Below, piece by piece: positions 43,570 through 53,491 of a stretch of 64,000 nucleotides of DNA. Source of the stretch: Deltaproteobacteria bacterium. Lineage in GTDB: Bacteria; Desulfobacterota_D; UBA1144; Nemesobacterales; UBA2774. Below the pieces are notes generated by a model. It did not search any database, had not been told where the DNA came from, and was given only the letters and a program-made list of their open reading frames with translations. The position numbers and the translations under genes were made by a program. The stretch lies in contig JAVKFU010000009.1 in NCBI GenBank assembly GCA_040223695.1, forward strand, positions 166,277 to 230,276, read 5' to 3'. The stretch's first letter is position 1. Every line of letters begins with the position of its first letter.

Positions 43570-44496
43570 ATGGTATATGTGCATAATCTCACTAAGCGGT
43601 ACGGAAGCCTCGTGGCTGTGGAGAATCTCTCCTTTCAGCTTGAAAAGGGTGACGTCCTGGGTTTTCTGGGACCGAACGGGGCGGGAAAAACGACGACCAT
43701 GCGTATGATTACGGGCTATATGCCCCCTACGAGAGGGACGGTTCACGTCGAGGGAATCGACATTATGGACGATCCCCTTCGCGCTAAGAAAATGATAGGC
43801 TATCTGCCGGAAAATCCGCCTTTATACAATGATATGACCGTAGCTGAGTACCTGGATTTTGCAGCCGATATAAAACAGGTTGATTCGGGTGAAAAAAGAA
43901 GCAACATTTTTAACGCGATGGAAAGGTGCGGTCTGACCGAGGTAAGAAAGCGGATAATAGGGCATCTGTCCAAAGGTTACAGACAGAGGGTGGGGATAGC
44001 TCAGGCGCTTATTAACAATCCCTCCGTGCTCATTCTCGACGAGCCTACGATAGGCCTCGATCCGAAGCAGATAATAGAAATAAGGGATCTGATAAAAAGT
44101 CTTTCCGGAGAACGCACGGTTATATTGAGCACCCACATACTGCCCGAGGTTACGATGATTTGCAGTAAGGTGATAATAATAAACGAGGGGAAAATTGTCT
44201 TAGAGGAGTCCCTCCAGAAACTCTCGGAGGATATCGGTAACAAACAGAAGCTGTTCCTCAGGGTCAGGCAGGACTCAAGCGGCGTACGTGAAAAAATTAT
44301 TGCTTTAAAGGACGTGTCGGATATAAAGCCGGGTCCAGCAGGAGAATATATAATAGAGCCCGTAGACGGGGCTGACATTAGAGAAGAAGTCTCAAGGCTC
44401 GTTGTTAAAAACGAATGGGGGCTTCTTGAGCTCAGGCCGATCGCTCACACGCTGGAGGAGATTTTCCTCAGGGTTATTTCTTCCGCGGTTAATTAG
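43570..44496 (+). CDS. ABC transporter ATP-binding protein (GldA-like)
   Basis: 308 residues. Walker A is FLGPNGAGKTTTMRMITGYMPP, the signature is LSKGYRQRVGIAQAL, Walker B VLILDEPTIGLDP and the H-loop STHILPEV. The C-terminal 80 residues form an accessory domain often seen in DrrA/NatA/GldA-type exporters. With the permease and the two following genes this is the GldA-F-G-DUF4340 arrangement. It supplies the energy for export, but the substrate is not known. A possible operator lies upstream. Confidence 0.92.
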   Translation: MVYVHNLTKRYGSLVAVENLSFQLEKGDVLGFLGPNGAGKTTTMRMITGYMPPTRGTVHVEGIDIMDDPLRAKKMIGYLPENPPLYNDMTVAEYLDFAADIKQVDSGEKRSNIFNAMERCGLTEVRKRIIGHLSKGYRQRVGIAQALINNPSVLILDEPTIGLDPKQIIEIRDLIKSLSGERTVILSTHILPEVTMICSKVIIINEGKIVLEESLQKLSEDIGNKQKLFLRVRQDSSGVREKIIALKDVSDIKPGPAGEYIIEPVDGADIREEVSRLVVKNEWGLLELRPIAHTLEEIFLRVISSAVN

Positions 44497-44502
44497 ATAA
44501 AG

Positions 44503-45249
44503 ATGATTTATCCTATATTAAAAAGGGAATTGAGATCATACTTCGCTTCGCCCCTCGCGTACATAATCCTGGTGGTCTTCCAGGTTATTTCGGCGAGGTT
44601 CTTTTTCCTCTACCTGCAGGGTTTCCTGCAGTTTCAACTGGATCCGAGCTACCAGATGCAGCTCGGGGAGCTCAATCTGAACAATCTGGTTATTCTGCCC
44701 TACTTCGGTACTATCAGCATCGTTCTCCTCCTTATAGTTCCCCTCATAACCATGAGATTGATTGCGGATGAAAAAAAGAACTACACGGCGGAGCTTCTGT
44801 TTACGTCCCCGATTACAATCCGTACCATAGTTCTGGGAAAGTTCCTGGCTGCGCTCATTCTGCTTCTTATAATGCTCCTCCTGTCCTCGATTAACATCTT
44901 CGTGCTGATGGTTCACGGAAACCCCGATTTCGGTGCTGTTATCTCAGGCTATATCGGACTGTTCTTACTCGGCGCCTCTTTTCTTTCGGTCGGAATTTTT
45001 GCCTCCTCCCTCACTGAAAATCAATTGATAGCGGCGGTAATCAGCTTCGGGGTTTTACTTCTCTTATGGCTCGTCGGGGCCCTGTCCGACGCAGAAAGCT
45101 CCCTGCTCGGCTATATTTCCGTAATAAATCACTACGAGGATTTCGGCAAGGGGATAATCAAGCTAAACGATATCGTATATTATCTCTCGCTTATATTCCT
45201 CGGCGTCTTTTTAACCTATACATCTCTTGAATCGGAGAGGTGGAGATGA
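44503..45249 (+). CDS. ABC transporter permease (GldF-like)
   Basis: 248 residues with six predicted membrane helices of the ABC-2 type. The N-terminus MIYPILKRELRSYFASPLAYIILVVF and IVPLITMRLIADEKKNYTAELLFTSPI are characteristic of the GldF/ABC-2 permease group. It starts 6 bp after the ATPase gene and ends in a TGA that overlaps the next ATG (ATGA), so translation is coupled to the GldG-like gene. Confidence 0.88.
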   Translation: MIYPILKRELRSYFASPLAYIILVVFQVISARFFFLYLQGFLQFQLDPSYQMQLGELNLNNLVILPYFGTISIVLLLIVPLITMRLIADEKKNYTAELLFTSPITIRTIVLGKFLAALILLLIMLLLSSINIFVLMVHGNPDFGAVISGYIGLFLLGASFLSVGIFASSLTENQLIAAVISFGVLLLLWLVGALSDAESSLLGYISVINHYEDFGKGIIKLNDIVYYLSLIFLGVFLTYTSLESERWR

Positions 45250-46607
45250 AGAAGCGCAGGCTAATCTACGGCACGAATATGCTTGTGTCGGTAATCAGTA
45301 TTTGCGGAATACTGATCATTCTCAACTATATTGTTCTGAAGACCGATATCAGGGTCGATCTTACGGAGGGAAAACTCTACACCGCTTCTGAAAATACCGT
45401 GAGTGTGATCGAAAATCTCAATGACGATGTGGAGGTTCTGGCGTTCTTCAAGGACGTCGGGATGGAAAGGAGCCAGTTTCAGGATCTCATAAAGGAATAC
45501 TCCAGAAAATCCGGCAGGATTAAAGTCAGTTTCGTGAACCCTGATAAAGAACCGGGTATCGCGAAAAAGTACGACATAAAGGAATACGGAACGGTTGTGC
45601 TTGTGAGCGGGAAAAAAACTATTAAAGTAAGAATGGCTGATCACATTTCAGGCGGGATTCTCAAGAATTCGGAAGAGGAGATCACGAACGCTCTCTTCAA
45701 GTTAAATAGGAATGTCAGCAAGACCGTTTATTTCCTCTCCGGGCACGGAGAAAGAGACGTCAAGGACGAAATCGAGCCTGAAGGGGTGGGAGTACTGAGA
45801 GCGGCGCTTGAAGACGAGGGTTATAACGTCAGGGAATTCATGCTGCTTAGGGAAGATCGTCTGCCCGAAGCCAGTTCCGTGCTTATCGTAGCCGCGCCCA
45901 AAAAGTCTTTTTCGCTTAAAGAGATTAACATGATAAAGGATTATCTTGACCGGGGCGGGAAGGCGATTTTTATGATAGAGCCGAGGTCGGGCGCTGAAAT
46001 CGCTTCTGTATTAAAGGGGTACGGGTTTGAAATCGGCGATGACATTATCATCGATCCTAGCTCGAAGCTCGAAGGCGGAGGCGATATAGCCCCTATTGTT
46101 GCGGAATACGCGCATCATGATATCACCGAAGGCTTCAGGTTCGCCACGATTTTCCCCTATTCACGCAGCGTGAATGTAATAAATGAGAATGGTATGAGCT
46201 CTACGGTGCTTGCGGAGACGGGCGAGTACAGCTGGTCCGAGACCGATTTCGAGCTTTTCGACGAGGGAGTTGCGCAGCAGGAAGAAGACGACAAGGCGGG
46301 GCCTCTCGGGGTCGCCGCGGTAATCGAGAGCGAGCGTGACTCGAGGATAGGCGTTTTCGGAAGCGTGGATTTCGTATCGAATATTTTTATCGATTTTTCG
46401 GGAAACAGAGACCTTTTTCTCAATACGGTAAATTGGATCGCTGGGGACGAGAATCTCATCTCTATCAGGCCCAGGACCTTGAGGCAGGGGAAATTAACGA
46501 TAACCAAGAAGCAGACAAATATAATATTCTTCTTCACGGTTATAATGATACCGGCTGTTATCTTCTTATCCGGGATAGCGATTTGGTGGAAGAGAAAAAG
46601 GCTGTGA
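45246..46607 (+). CDS. GldG-family membrane protein of an ABC exporter
   Basis: About 453 residues. A helix near the N-terminus (LVSVISICGILIILNYIVL) and one at the C-terminus (IIFFFTVIMIPAVIFLSGIAIWW) flank a large periplasmic domain with RVDLTEGKLYTASENTVSVIENL, FFKDVGMERSQFQDLIKEYSR, GHGERDV and AAPKKSFSLKEINMIKDYLDRGGKAIFMIEP, the pattern of the GldG/DUF4350-like, GATase-like fold. GldG works with GldA and GldF in gliding bacteria; here gliding is only a possibility. GGAGAGG lies 5 bases before the ATG, which is preferred over the GTG at 45240. Confidence 0.85.
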   Translation: MKKRRLIYGTNMLVSVISICGILIILNYIVLKTDIRVDLTEGKLYTASENTVSVIENLNDDVEVLAFFKDVGMERSQFQDLIKEYSRKSGRIKVSFVNPDKEPGIAKKYDIKEYGTVVLVSGKKTIKVRMADHISGGILKNSEEEITNALFKLNRNVSKTVYFLSGHGERDVKDEIEPEGVGVLRAALEDEGYNVREFMLLREDRLPEASSVLIVAAPKKSFSLKEINMIKDYLDRGGKAIFMIEPRSGAEIASVLKGYGFEIGDDIIIDPSSKLEGGGDIAPIVAEYAHHDITEGFRFATIFPYSRSVNVINENGMSSTVLAETGEYSWSETDFELFDEGVAQQEEDDKAGPLGVAAVIESERDSRIGVFGSVDFVSNIFIDFSGNRDLFLNTVNWIAGDENLISIRPRTLRQGKLTITKKQTNIIFFFTVIMIPAVIFLSGIAIWWKRKRL

Positions 46608-46678
46608 CAGGCTTGAAATCCGATATAATCGATAAGCGGGTTAAAACTTGAATAAATAACGATTCGACCCCTATAAAG

Positions 46679-47614
46679 TTGAACAACTATTTAAGCAGAT
46701 TTAAAGGCACAATTATCGCGTTTGTCGTTTTCATTCTACTGCTCGGATCATTGTTCCTTCTTGAAACTGAAAAACCCGCCGATATAGAAGCAGAAAAGGT
46801 TTTTCCCGGGTTGAAGCCCGAAGAGATTGATTCCATTCAAATCGTTTACCCCGAATCCGAAATTCTGCTTCAGAGGGAAGAAAACGGCTGGTCGCTTGCG
46901 ACCGGCTCCGGCAGATACAAAGCCGACAGCGGGGTTGTGCAGAATCTCATCGAGGACGTCACCGGTATGGAGGTTGAAAAAAACCTGTCCGGCGACAATA
47001 TAGATCTGGGGGAGTACGGGTTCGTGAACTCTGAAGCCGAGTTTACCGTAACAACGCCGGATTCTGATTATCCGGTCATCATAGGGAACGGAAGCCCGGT
47101 CGGTACCGGGACTTACCTCTACGACCTGGGCGACGGCAGGATACTGATTGTCAAAGACCATTACCTCTGGGCGTTTTTGGATAAAGAGCCTTTTGATTTC
47201 AGGGAGAAGAAACTCGTCGATCTTCCTCACGGAAAGGTAAACCGCGCTCAAATCAAGGTCGGCGATTTTTCGATTGAGCTGAGGAAAGAAAAAGACAGGT
47301 GGGTAGCCGCGGACATCCCCGAACCGGGAGCGGTGGATCAAAAAAAGATATATGATCTTATAACTACATATTCTGAGCTGGAGGCGGGTGGTTTTGAAAA
47401 TGACAATCCTGAAGGGCTCGATGCCTACGGTCTCGACGCCCCTACAGCCGAGATCGGTTTATACACTGACGGACAGGCGTCTGTCATATCATTCGGAAAA
47501 AGGAAGGACGAGGATGATTATTATATAAAGGTTTCGTCCGATAACTCTATTTACTCGGTCTCCAAGGATTATTTTAAAAAGCTGCCCAGAAACATCGATC
47601 AGATAAGAGACTAA
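46679..47614 (+). CDS. DUF4340 membrane-anchored protein
   Basis: 311 residues starting at TTG 46679. One N-terminal helix (FKGTIIAFVVFILLLGSLFLLE) anchors a periplasmic domain with repeated beta units: IDSIQIVYPESEILLQREENGWSL, TVTTPDSDYPVIIGNGSPVGTGTYL, FREKKLVDLPHGKVNRAQIKVGDF and DAPTAEIGLYTD. DUF4340 proteins nearly always follow GldG-like genes; their role in the exporter is unknown. Weak ribosome site; 71 bp after the GldG-like gene. Confidence 0.85.
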   Translation: MNNYLSRFKGTIIAFVVFILLLGSLFLLETEKPADIEAEKVFPGLKPEEIDSIQIVYPESEILLQREENGWSLATGSGRYKADSGVVQNLIEDVTGMEVEKNLSGDNIDLGEYGFVNSEAEFTVTTPDSDYPVIIGNGSPVGTGTYLYDLGDGRILIVKDHYLWAFLDKEPFDFREKKLVDLPHGKVNRAQIKVGDFSIELRKEKDRWVAADIPEPGAVDQKKIYDLITTYSELEAGGFENDNPEGLDAYGLDAPTAEIGLYTDGQASVISFGKRKDEDDYYIKVSSDNSIYSVSKDYFKKLPRNIDQIRD

Positions 47615-47738
47615 TCGGATATGCGCGTTGTTTGCGGCGGATTCCCGCTGGTGTGATTTTTTAGTTACATTTCGTTACGTATAGAAATTTTCAGGAATTG
47701 CATCACAATTAGGATATCGAACCCTGGAGGAGGCTCAA

Positions 47739-47963
47739 ATGTTTATCCGGATGAAATCAAAAGAAGGCGACGTATGCTGGGTTAACCTGAAACAGGTATT
47801 GGTAATCAGGCTGGGCAGACCGACCGAGGGGTGGGTGTGGGGTTTTTCGTACAGGAACGACACTCTCTGGTCGGAAACTTTCAAGACCAAAGAAGAAGCG
47901 GACAGCTGGCTTGACGAGACAATGAATAAATGCAAGATTCCGCAGGCTTCCGAGGATGATTGA
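47739..47963 (+). CDS. Small hypothetical protein
   Basis: A 74-residue cytoplasmic protein with no family I recognise. It begins MFIRMKSKEGDVCWVNLKQVLVI and looks like a small beta-rich domain (WVWGFSYRNDTLWSETFKTKEEADSWLDE) ending in a charged tail; such WVN/EEA layouts occur in short single-domain proteins of unknown role. GGAGGAGG lies at ideal spacing before the ATG, and codon use agrees with neighbours. It stands between the DUF4340 gene and the convergent aspS, so it may be a single-gene unit. Confidence 0.7.
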   Translation: MFIRMKSKEGDVCWVNLKQVLVIRLGRPTEGWVWGFSYRNDTLWSETFKTKEEADSWLDETMNKCKIPQASEDD

Positions 47964-48028
47964 GATCAAGTTATCCGGGATACATATTCCGGGGCTGAGA
48001 GCCCGGCAAGTATTTTAGGATCGAGCCG

Positions 48029-49831
48029 TCACTTTTCCTTATCTTTATCTTTTATATCCAGTTTTATACCGAGTTCGAGCAGCTGACTTAAGTCAACGGT
48101 CGAAGGGGCCTCGGTAAGAGGGCAGACTCCCTTCTGTGTTTTGGGGAAGGCTATTACGTCCCGAATGGACTGCGCTCCCGTAATAATCATGACTATCCTG
48201 TCGAGTCCGAGCGCGATCCCTCCGTGCGGGGGCGCGCCGAATTCAAGCGCTTCTAGGAGGAACCCGAATTTCTCCCCGGCCTCTTCGGCATCGATACCGA
48301 TTGCGCGGAAGATCTTTTCCTGTATGTCTTTCCGGTAGATTCTGATGCTCCCCCCTCCGATCTCGACGCCGTTCAATACTACGTCGTATGCCCTCGACCT
48401 CACCTTCCCGTGCTCCGTATCCAGGAGATCGGCGTCCTCCTCTTTGGGAGAAGTGAAGGGGTGGTGCATGGCCACGTAGCGCTTCTCGTTGTGATCGTAA
48501 TCGAGAAGCGGAAAGTCCTCTACCCATAGAAAATCGAATCTGCCGTGATCTATCAACCCGAGTTTTTCCCCGAGGTGAAGTCTCAGGTGGGAAAGCACCA
48601 TGTTTACGATATGAGGTGTGTCGGCCCCGAAAAACACGATATCCCCGTCTTCGAGTCCGAGCGTCTTTCCGAGTTCTTCCTTCTCCTTCTCGCTGAAGAA
48701 TTTAATTATCGGGGACTGCCATTCGCTTCCGGAGACCCTGATCCATGCAAGCCCCTTGGCGCCGAGGGATTTCGCCGTCTCCCCGAGGTCGTCTATCTCC
48801 TTCCGTGAAAGCTCGGCCGCCTTCCCCTTGAGGTTGAGTGCTTTAATTATCCCGCCCTTCTTTATAGCGCCGCTGAATACCTGGAAATCCGAGTCCCTGA
48901 AAACTTCCGTTATATCCTCGAGCTCAAGACCGAATCTGGTATCGGGCTTGTCGGTCCCGTATCTGAGCATCGCTTCCTCGTGGCTCATCCTTCTAAAAGG
49001 GGTCTCGATGTCGACTCCCTTTGTTTCCCTGAATACGGCTGTGAGGATTCCCTCGACTACTTCCCTTATGTCCTTTTCCCTGACAAACGACATCTCGAGA
49101 TCGACCTGAGTGAATTCGGGCTGGCGGTCGGCTCTCAGGTCCTCGTCTCGGAAACAGCGGACTATTTGATAGTAACGGTCGAGGCCCGAGACCATCAGCG
49201 TCTGTTTAAGGAGCTGCGGAGACTGGGGAAGCGCGTAGAATTCACCTGGGTTAAGCCTGCTCGGGACGAGGAAATCCCTTGCCCCTTCCGGCGTTGAGCG
49301 TGTGAGATATGGTGTTTCCACCTCTATGAAACCCTGTAAATTGAGATAATTCCTCGTTGCGGAGACCACCTTGTGCCTTGTTACCATATTCTCCTTCATG
49401 AGGGGCCGCCTCAGGTCGAGATACCTGTGTTTCATTCTCAGGAGCTCATCGACGTTGATATCGTTTTCTATCAAAAACGGCAGCACCTTCGAGTTGTTAA
49501 GGATTCTCAGCTCACCGGCTATTACTTCGACCTCTCCTGTCGCGAGTCCCGGATTTTTTGTTTCAGGAGAACGGCTCGTCACCGTACCCTTTACAGCGAG
49601 CACCCATTCGTCGCGCAGCATCTCCGCTTTTTCATGAACTTCCCTGCTTGTCTGAGGATTGAAAACGACCTGAACGAGGCCTTCCCGGTCTCTTAAATCG
49701 ACGAATATGACCCCGCCGTGGTCGCGGTTCGACTGCACCCATCCCATAAGCACTACCTCGCGGTCAAGATCGTCTATGCGGAGGTTCCCGCAATAGTCCG
49801 TCCTTTCCCAGTCTCCGAAATTCTCAAGCAT
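48029..49831 (-). CDS. aspS: Aspartyl-tRNA synthetase (bacterial type)
   Basis: 600 residues, a class II synthetase that charges tRNA-Asp (and, in non-discriminating forms, tRNA-Asn). The N-terminal OB-fold anticodon domain (RTDYCGNLRIDDLDREVVLMGWVQSNRDHGG), motif 2 (CFRDEDLRADRQPEFTQVDLEMSFV), the large bacterial insert and motif 3 (GGIALGLDRIVMIITGAQSIRDVIAFPK) are all intact, and the C-terminus has the typical QKGVCPLTEAP. It is transcribed leftward alone. Discrimination between Asp and Asn cannot be told from the sequence by eye. Confidence 0.95.
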   Translation of the reverse strand: MLENFGDWERTDYCGNLRIDDLDREVVLMGWVQSNRDHGGVIFVDLRDREGLVQVVFNPQTSREVHEKAEMLRDEWVLAVKGTVTSRSPETKNPGLATGEVEVIAGELRILNNSKVLPFLIENDINVDELLRMKHRYLDLRRPLMKENMVTRHKVVSATRNYLNLQGFIEVETPYLTRSTPEGARDFLVPSRLNPGEFYALPQSPQLLKQTLMVSGLDRYYQIVRCFRDEDLRADRQPEFTQVDLEMSFVREKDIREVVEGILTAVFRETKGVDIETPFRRMSHEEAMLRYGTDKPDTRFGLELEDITEVFRDSDFQVFSGAIKKGGIIKALNLKGKAAELSRKEIDDLGETAKSLGAKGLAWIRVSGSEWQSPIIKFFSEKEKEELGKTLGLEDGDIVFFGADTPHIVNMVLSHLRLHLGEKLGLIDHGRFDFLWVEDFPLLDYDHNEKRYVAMHHPFTSPKEEDADLLDTEHGKVRSRAYDVVLNGVEIGGGSIRIYRKDIQEKIFRAIGIDAEEAGEKFGFLLEALEFGAPPHGGIALGLDRIVMIITGAQSIRDVIAFPKTQKGVCPLTEAPSTVDLSQLLELGIKLDIKDKDKEK

Positions 49832-50005
49832 CCGTGATACTCCTTTTCAAACTCATTATCCGTGGCAAGACCAAAAATCTTAACCTTTGTTTACGATTTG
49901 ACAAGATGATTCCGGGATTATCTGTTAAGAACAGTTCATATGATATAGAATGATAAATCTAAACGGAGACGTTTAACAGGCGTTTCATAGAAATGATAGC
50001 TTGAA

Positions 50006-51493
50006 ATGAGCATGAAAAATTACGTGGAAAAAGAGTCGGTCCTGTGTGCGTTAAAAAATAATTACATGCTATTGCTGATTTTTCTCGCGGGTCTTACTCT
50101 GAGGATTTATGACCTGGGCACCGAGAGCATATGGTTTGACGAAGCAATTTCCATTATGGTCTCCAAGCTCGGGATTATAGAGCAGATAAAGTGGAATATT
50201 GCTGTAAACGAAAGTAACCCGCCTTTCTACTATTTACTTCTCCATTATTGGATTCCTTATTTCGGAGATTCCGAATTTATTTCAAGACTGCCCTCGGCCA
50301 TTCTCGGTTCGGTTTCCATACTCGCCATTTATGCTGTCGGCAAGCTCCTCTTCAACAAAAAAGCAGGACTTATTGCGGCGTTAATCCTGGCTACCTCTGT
50401 GTTCCATATTAAGTACTCCCAGGAGGCGAGAGGTTACACCTTGATGGTTTTCCTCTCGCTCGTTTCCCTATACTCTCTTCTGAAGCTAACGAGCGGCAGG
50501 CGGCGTGTATACAGCGTTGCGTACATCGTCTCAAGCGTTTTCCTGATGTACACACATTACTACGGTTCCCTGATTATTATTGCGCAGAACGTTTTTTGCT
50601 TCACTCTTTTTTTGAAAAATAAGAAAGCCGGGGAGCTTAGTTTATGGAGATGGGTAAAACTGCAGGCGGTCCTCGGCTTATTATTCCTGCCCGGTTTTCT
50701 TCTTTGGGCGAAAGTTACCTTCTCTATTCAAAAGGGATTCTGGGTGCCAGAGCCTCAGCCGGGCTGGATTCTGGGATTCTTCACTATATACTCCGGTTCC
50801 CTGTATCTGTTGATTCTTTTCACCGTATTTTCATTCCTTTCGGTCATCGGCTTCGGAAAAATCAATCGCGCGTGGAAAGTGAAGGAGTTTTTTCGACCGC
50901 TAAACGATTATCCCAATAATCTTGGAATAACGTCCGGGAACCTCATCTATTTACTTTTACTGTGGTTATTGATACCTGTTATGGTTCCCTATATAATTTC
51001 ACTCGCTTCTTCCCCGGTCCTGATATTCCGCTACACTATTTGTGCATCCCTTGCCTTTTATCTTCTGGCTTCAAAGGGAATCAGCAATACGGACAATAAG
51101 TGGCTTATTGTTTTTATCTCTGCGGTCATTGTGGTTCTTTCGATGGTGAGTATCGAAAAATATTACTCCGGGGTGGATAAGCATCAGTGGAGAGAAGTCA
51201 TGAGCGATATTGAAACAAACGCCGGCTACGGTGACGTGATCGTGGTCTATCCGCACTATGAGAAGCAGCCCGCTTATTATTATTCGAAGAGAAAGGATTT
51301 GAAAATAATTCCGATGAAGGACAAATTTCCCTCTTTTAATCGTTTGGGGGATAGAAACATATGGTTTGTTGTTCATGCCCATCCTGTAAACAGGAGGCTG
51401 CTCAAATCCGGACTAAGGGGGCGGTATGATTTCGTGTCGGAGAAGTACTACAACAGACTGGACTTATTTCGGCTGAAGGAAAAAAGAAAGTGA
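50006..51493 (+). CDS. GT39-type (PMT/ArnT-like) membrane glycosyltransferase
   Basis: 495 residues with about ten membrane helices. The first extracytoplasmic loop has LRIYDLGTESIWFDEAISI, with the catalytic Asp-Glu pair typical of PMT_2/ArnT enzymes, then ESNPPFYYLLLHYWIPYFGDSEFISRLPSAI and KYSQEARGYTLMVFLSLVSLY. These enzymes move sugars from polyprenyl phosphates to proteins, lipid A or glycans. The acceptor is unknown. It precedes era by about 46 bp and may be read through, though the function is unrelated. Confidence 0.85.
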   Translation: MSMKNYVEKESVLCALKNNYMLLLIFLAGLTLRIYDLGTESIWFDEAISIMVSKLGIIEQIKWNIAVNESNPPFYYLLLHYWIPYFGDSEFISRLPSAILGSVSILAIYAVGKLLFNKKAGLIAALILATSVFHIKYSQEARGYTLMVFLSLVSLYSLLKLTSGRRRVYSVAYIVSSVFLMYTHYYGSLIIIAQNVFCFTLFLKNKKAGELSLWRWVKLQAVLGLLFLPGFLLWAKVTFSIQKGFWVPEPQPGWILGFFTIYSGSLYLLILFTVFSFLSVIGFGKINRAWKVKEFFRPLNDYPNNLGITSGNLIYLLLLWLLIPVMVPYIISLASSPVLIFRYTICASLAFYLLASKGISNTDNKWLIVFISAVIVVLSMVSIEKYYSGVDKHQWREVMSDIETNAGYGDVIVVYPHYEKQPAYYYSKRKDLKIIPMKDKFPSFNRLGDRNIWFVVHAHPVNRRLLKSGLRGRYDFVSEKYYNRLDLFRLKEKRK

Positions 51494-51539
51494 TAATTTA
51501 GAATTTATATTAATGCTTTGAATTTTGCGACCTGAGAAC

Positions 51540-52436
51540 ATGAACAAAGAAGATAAATTCCGCTCCGGTTTTATAGCGGTTATAGGCAGGCCGAACGTCG
51601 GCAAGTCAACGCTTATTAACGTCGTGGTGGGTGAGAAAATCGCAGCTGTCTCCGAAAAGCCGAATACTACACGGAACAGGATCTTGGGAATAAAGAATAT
51701 GCCCGATGCCCAGCTTGTATTTCTCGACACGCCCGGAATACACAAAGCGCGGGGCAAGCTCGGTAAGGCGATGGTGCATACCGCGATGTCCGCCGTACAG
51801 GAGGCGGACGTGATTTTAACGATGGTCGAGGTCAAGGAGCCTTTCGGCAGGGGGGATAGCTTTATAATCGAGAGCCTGCCGAAGCCCTCCATCCTGGTTA
51901 TAAACAAGATCGATACGGTGAAAAAAGGCGAGATACTGAGGATAATTGACGAATCCGGCAAATTTGAGGGCAAGTTCCTGGAAGTAATCCCTATATCCGC
52001 GGTCAATGCCGACGGGATTGACGACCTCCTCAAAACGATAGTGAAATATCTGCCGGAGGGTCCGAAATACTTCCCGGAGGATATGATCACCGACCAGCCG
52101 GAGAGATTCCTCGCTGCCGAGCTCATCAGGGAAAAAATATTCAGGTTGACTCACGAGGAGATTCCCTACAAGACCGCCGTAGCGATTGAGGAATTCAAAG
52201 ACGTCCCGGAGAAAAAACTCGTAAGAATTTCGGCGCTCGTGTACGTGGAGAGAAAAAATCACAAGGGGATTATTATCGGTAAAAAGGGAGAGATGTTAAA
52301 GGAGATAGGCACTCAAGCTCGCGCCGATATTGAAAGAATACTCGGCTCCAGGGTGTTTCTTGAAATATGGGTCAAGGTAAGCGAGAAGTGGACCGAGAGG
52401 GAAAATCTCATAAGGGATTTCGGGTACGGCAGCTGA
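51540..52436 (+). CDS. era: GTPase Era
   Basis: About 298 residues. Era binds the 3' end of 16S rRNA and is needed for 30S maturation. The G domain has G1 GRPNVGKSTLIN, G3 DTPG, and G4 NKID, with the G2 threonine in SEKPNTTRNRILGI; the C-terminal KH domain is GIIIGKKGEMLKEIGTQARADIERILG with SRVFLEIWVKV. ATG 51540 is chosen over the TTG at 51525 because it gives the usual N-terminus. Confidence 0.95.
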   Translation: MNKEDKFRSGFIAVIGRPNVGKSTLINVVVGEKIAAVSEKPNTTRNRILGIKNMPDAQLVFLDTPGIHKARGKLGKAMVHTAMSAVQEADVILTMVEVKEPFGRGDSFIIESLPKPSILVINKIDTVKKGEILRIIDESGKFEGKFLEVIPISAVNADGIDDLLKTIVKYLPEGPKYFPEDMITDQPERFLAAELIREKIFRLTHEEIPYKTAVAIEEFKDVPEKKLVRISALVYVERKNHKGIIIGKKGEMLKEIGTQARADIERILGSRVFLEIWVKVSEKWTERENLIRDFGYGS

Positions 52437-52547
52437 ATTCGGACAGGAACTTCGACCGGTTCATTGGTTCTAAATGCGGATTGCCGGGCCGTTGAATTAA
52501 GATAGATCTGAAGCTCGTTTAATTGGTTTATTTTCCTGCCTAGCTAT

Positions 52548-53339
52548 CTATTTCCCCTTAAAAACGGGCTTCCTCTTCTCGGCGAAAGCCCTCTGACCCT
52601 CTTTATAATCCTCGCTGTTCTGTACGTCAAGCGTCAGCTGTTTGATAAGCTCATCGTCATCCTCGCTCACAACGAGGCTTTTTTCCCATACCCCCGCCAT
52701 TGCTTTAAGCGCCTTTAGCGAGAGAGGGGCATTCTCGGTAATTTCCTCCGCCATATCGCGTGTGAATTTTTCGAGTTTATCCGAATGTACCACGAAGTTG
52801 ACCAGTCCCATGTCCGCCGCCCTCTCGGAGGATACGGGTTTTCCGGTGAGAAAAAGCTCTTTGGTATATCCGGGCCCTATCAGGTTCAGAAAGCGCCTTA
52901 CGCCCGAATAGGAATAGACAACCCCGAGCTTCGCGGGAGGCATTCCCAAAAGACAATTATCGGCTGCTATCCTGATGTCGCATGTCGCTGCAATCTCGAG
53001 ACCCGCGCCGAACGCGTGGCCGTTTATCATGGCGATAACCGGGTAGGGGAAGTTCTCGATTGATTCCACCGCCACCGGAAGGGGGTTATTCCCTTCGTGG
53101 TTCCTTATCATATCGTCTTCGCGGATAGCGTTTATGTCGTATCCCGATGAAAATGCCTTATCTCCAGCCCCCCGTATTATTACGCATCTGACGCTCCCCT
53201 CTTCCTTTAATCTTTTCAATTCCGAATCCAGCCCCAAAAGCATTTCCGGAGTGACCAGGTTTCTCTTCTCGGGACGGTTTATGGTGAGTGTGCAGACGCG
53301 CCCGTTTTCATCTACGATAAGTTCCTTCGGTACCGGCAT
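52548..53339 (-). CDS. Enoyl-CoA hydratase/isomerase family protein
   Basis: 263 residues of the crotonase fold. The oxyanion-hole segments are KAFSSGYDINAI and MINGHAFGAGLEIAATCDIRIA, with GMPPAKLGVVYSYSGVRRFLNLIG and LTGKPVSSERAADMGLVN following. The usual catalytic glutamate near GLEIAATCD is present as E; the second acidic position is not clear, so hydratase, isomerase or decarboxylase activity cannot be fixed. The start at 53339 with GAGG is preferred over 53360. Confidence 0.88.
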   Translation of the reverse strand: MPVPKELIVDENGRVCTLTINRPEKRNLVTPEMLLGLDSELKRLKEEGSVRCVIIRGAGDKAFSSGYDINAIREDDMIRNHEGNNPLPVAVESIENFPYPVIAMINGHAFGAGLEIAATCDIRIAADNCLLGMPPAKLGVVYSYSGVRRFLNLIGPGYTKELFLTGKPVSSERAADMGLVNFVVHSDKLEKFTRDMAEEITENAPLSLKALKAMAGVWEKSLVVSEDDDELIKQLTLDVQNSEDYKEGQRAFAEKRKPVFKGK

Positions 53340-53491
53340 TAGAACCTCAGAATAAATCAAATGAATTTAACAGACAAGTATCTTCGCGGCGCTCTCTTTG
53401 TCAAATACGGAGCTGAGTGAGGCCGTTTAACTAGAGCTATTTGAAAAAGTTGGTTATTATTTATCCTTTATAAAGTCAGGAGAGTGATAAT

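Noticed and set aside
47975..48020. GGGCT-GAG-AGCCC hairpin between the small hypothetical gene and aspS
   Set aside because: The stem is short and followed by a mixed sequence; termination is possible but not supported.
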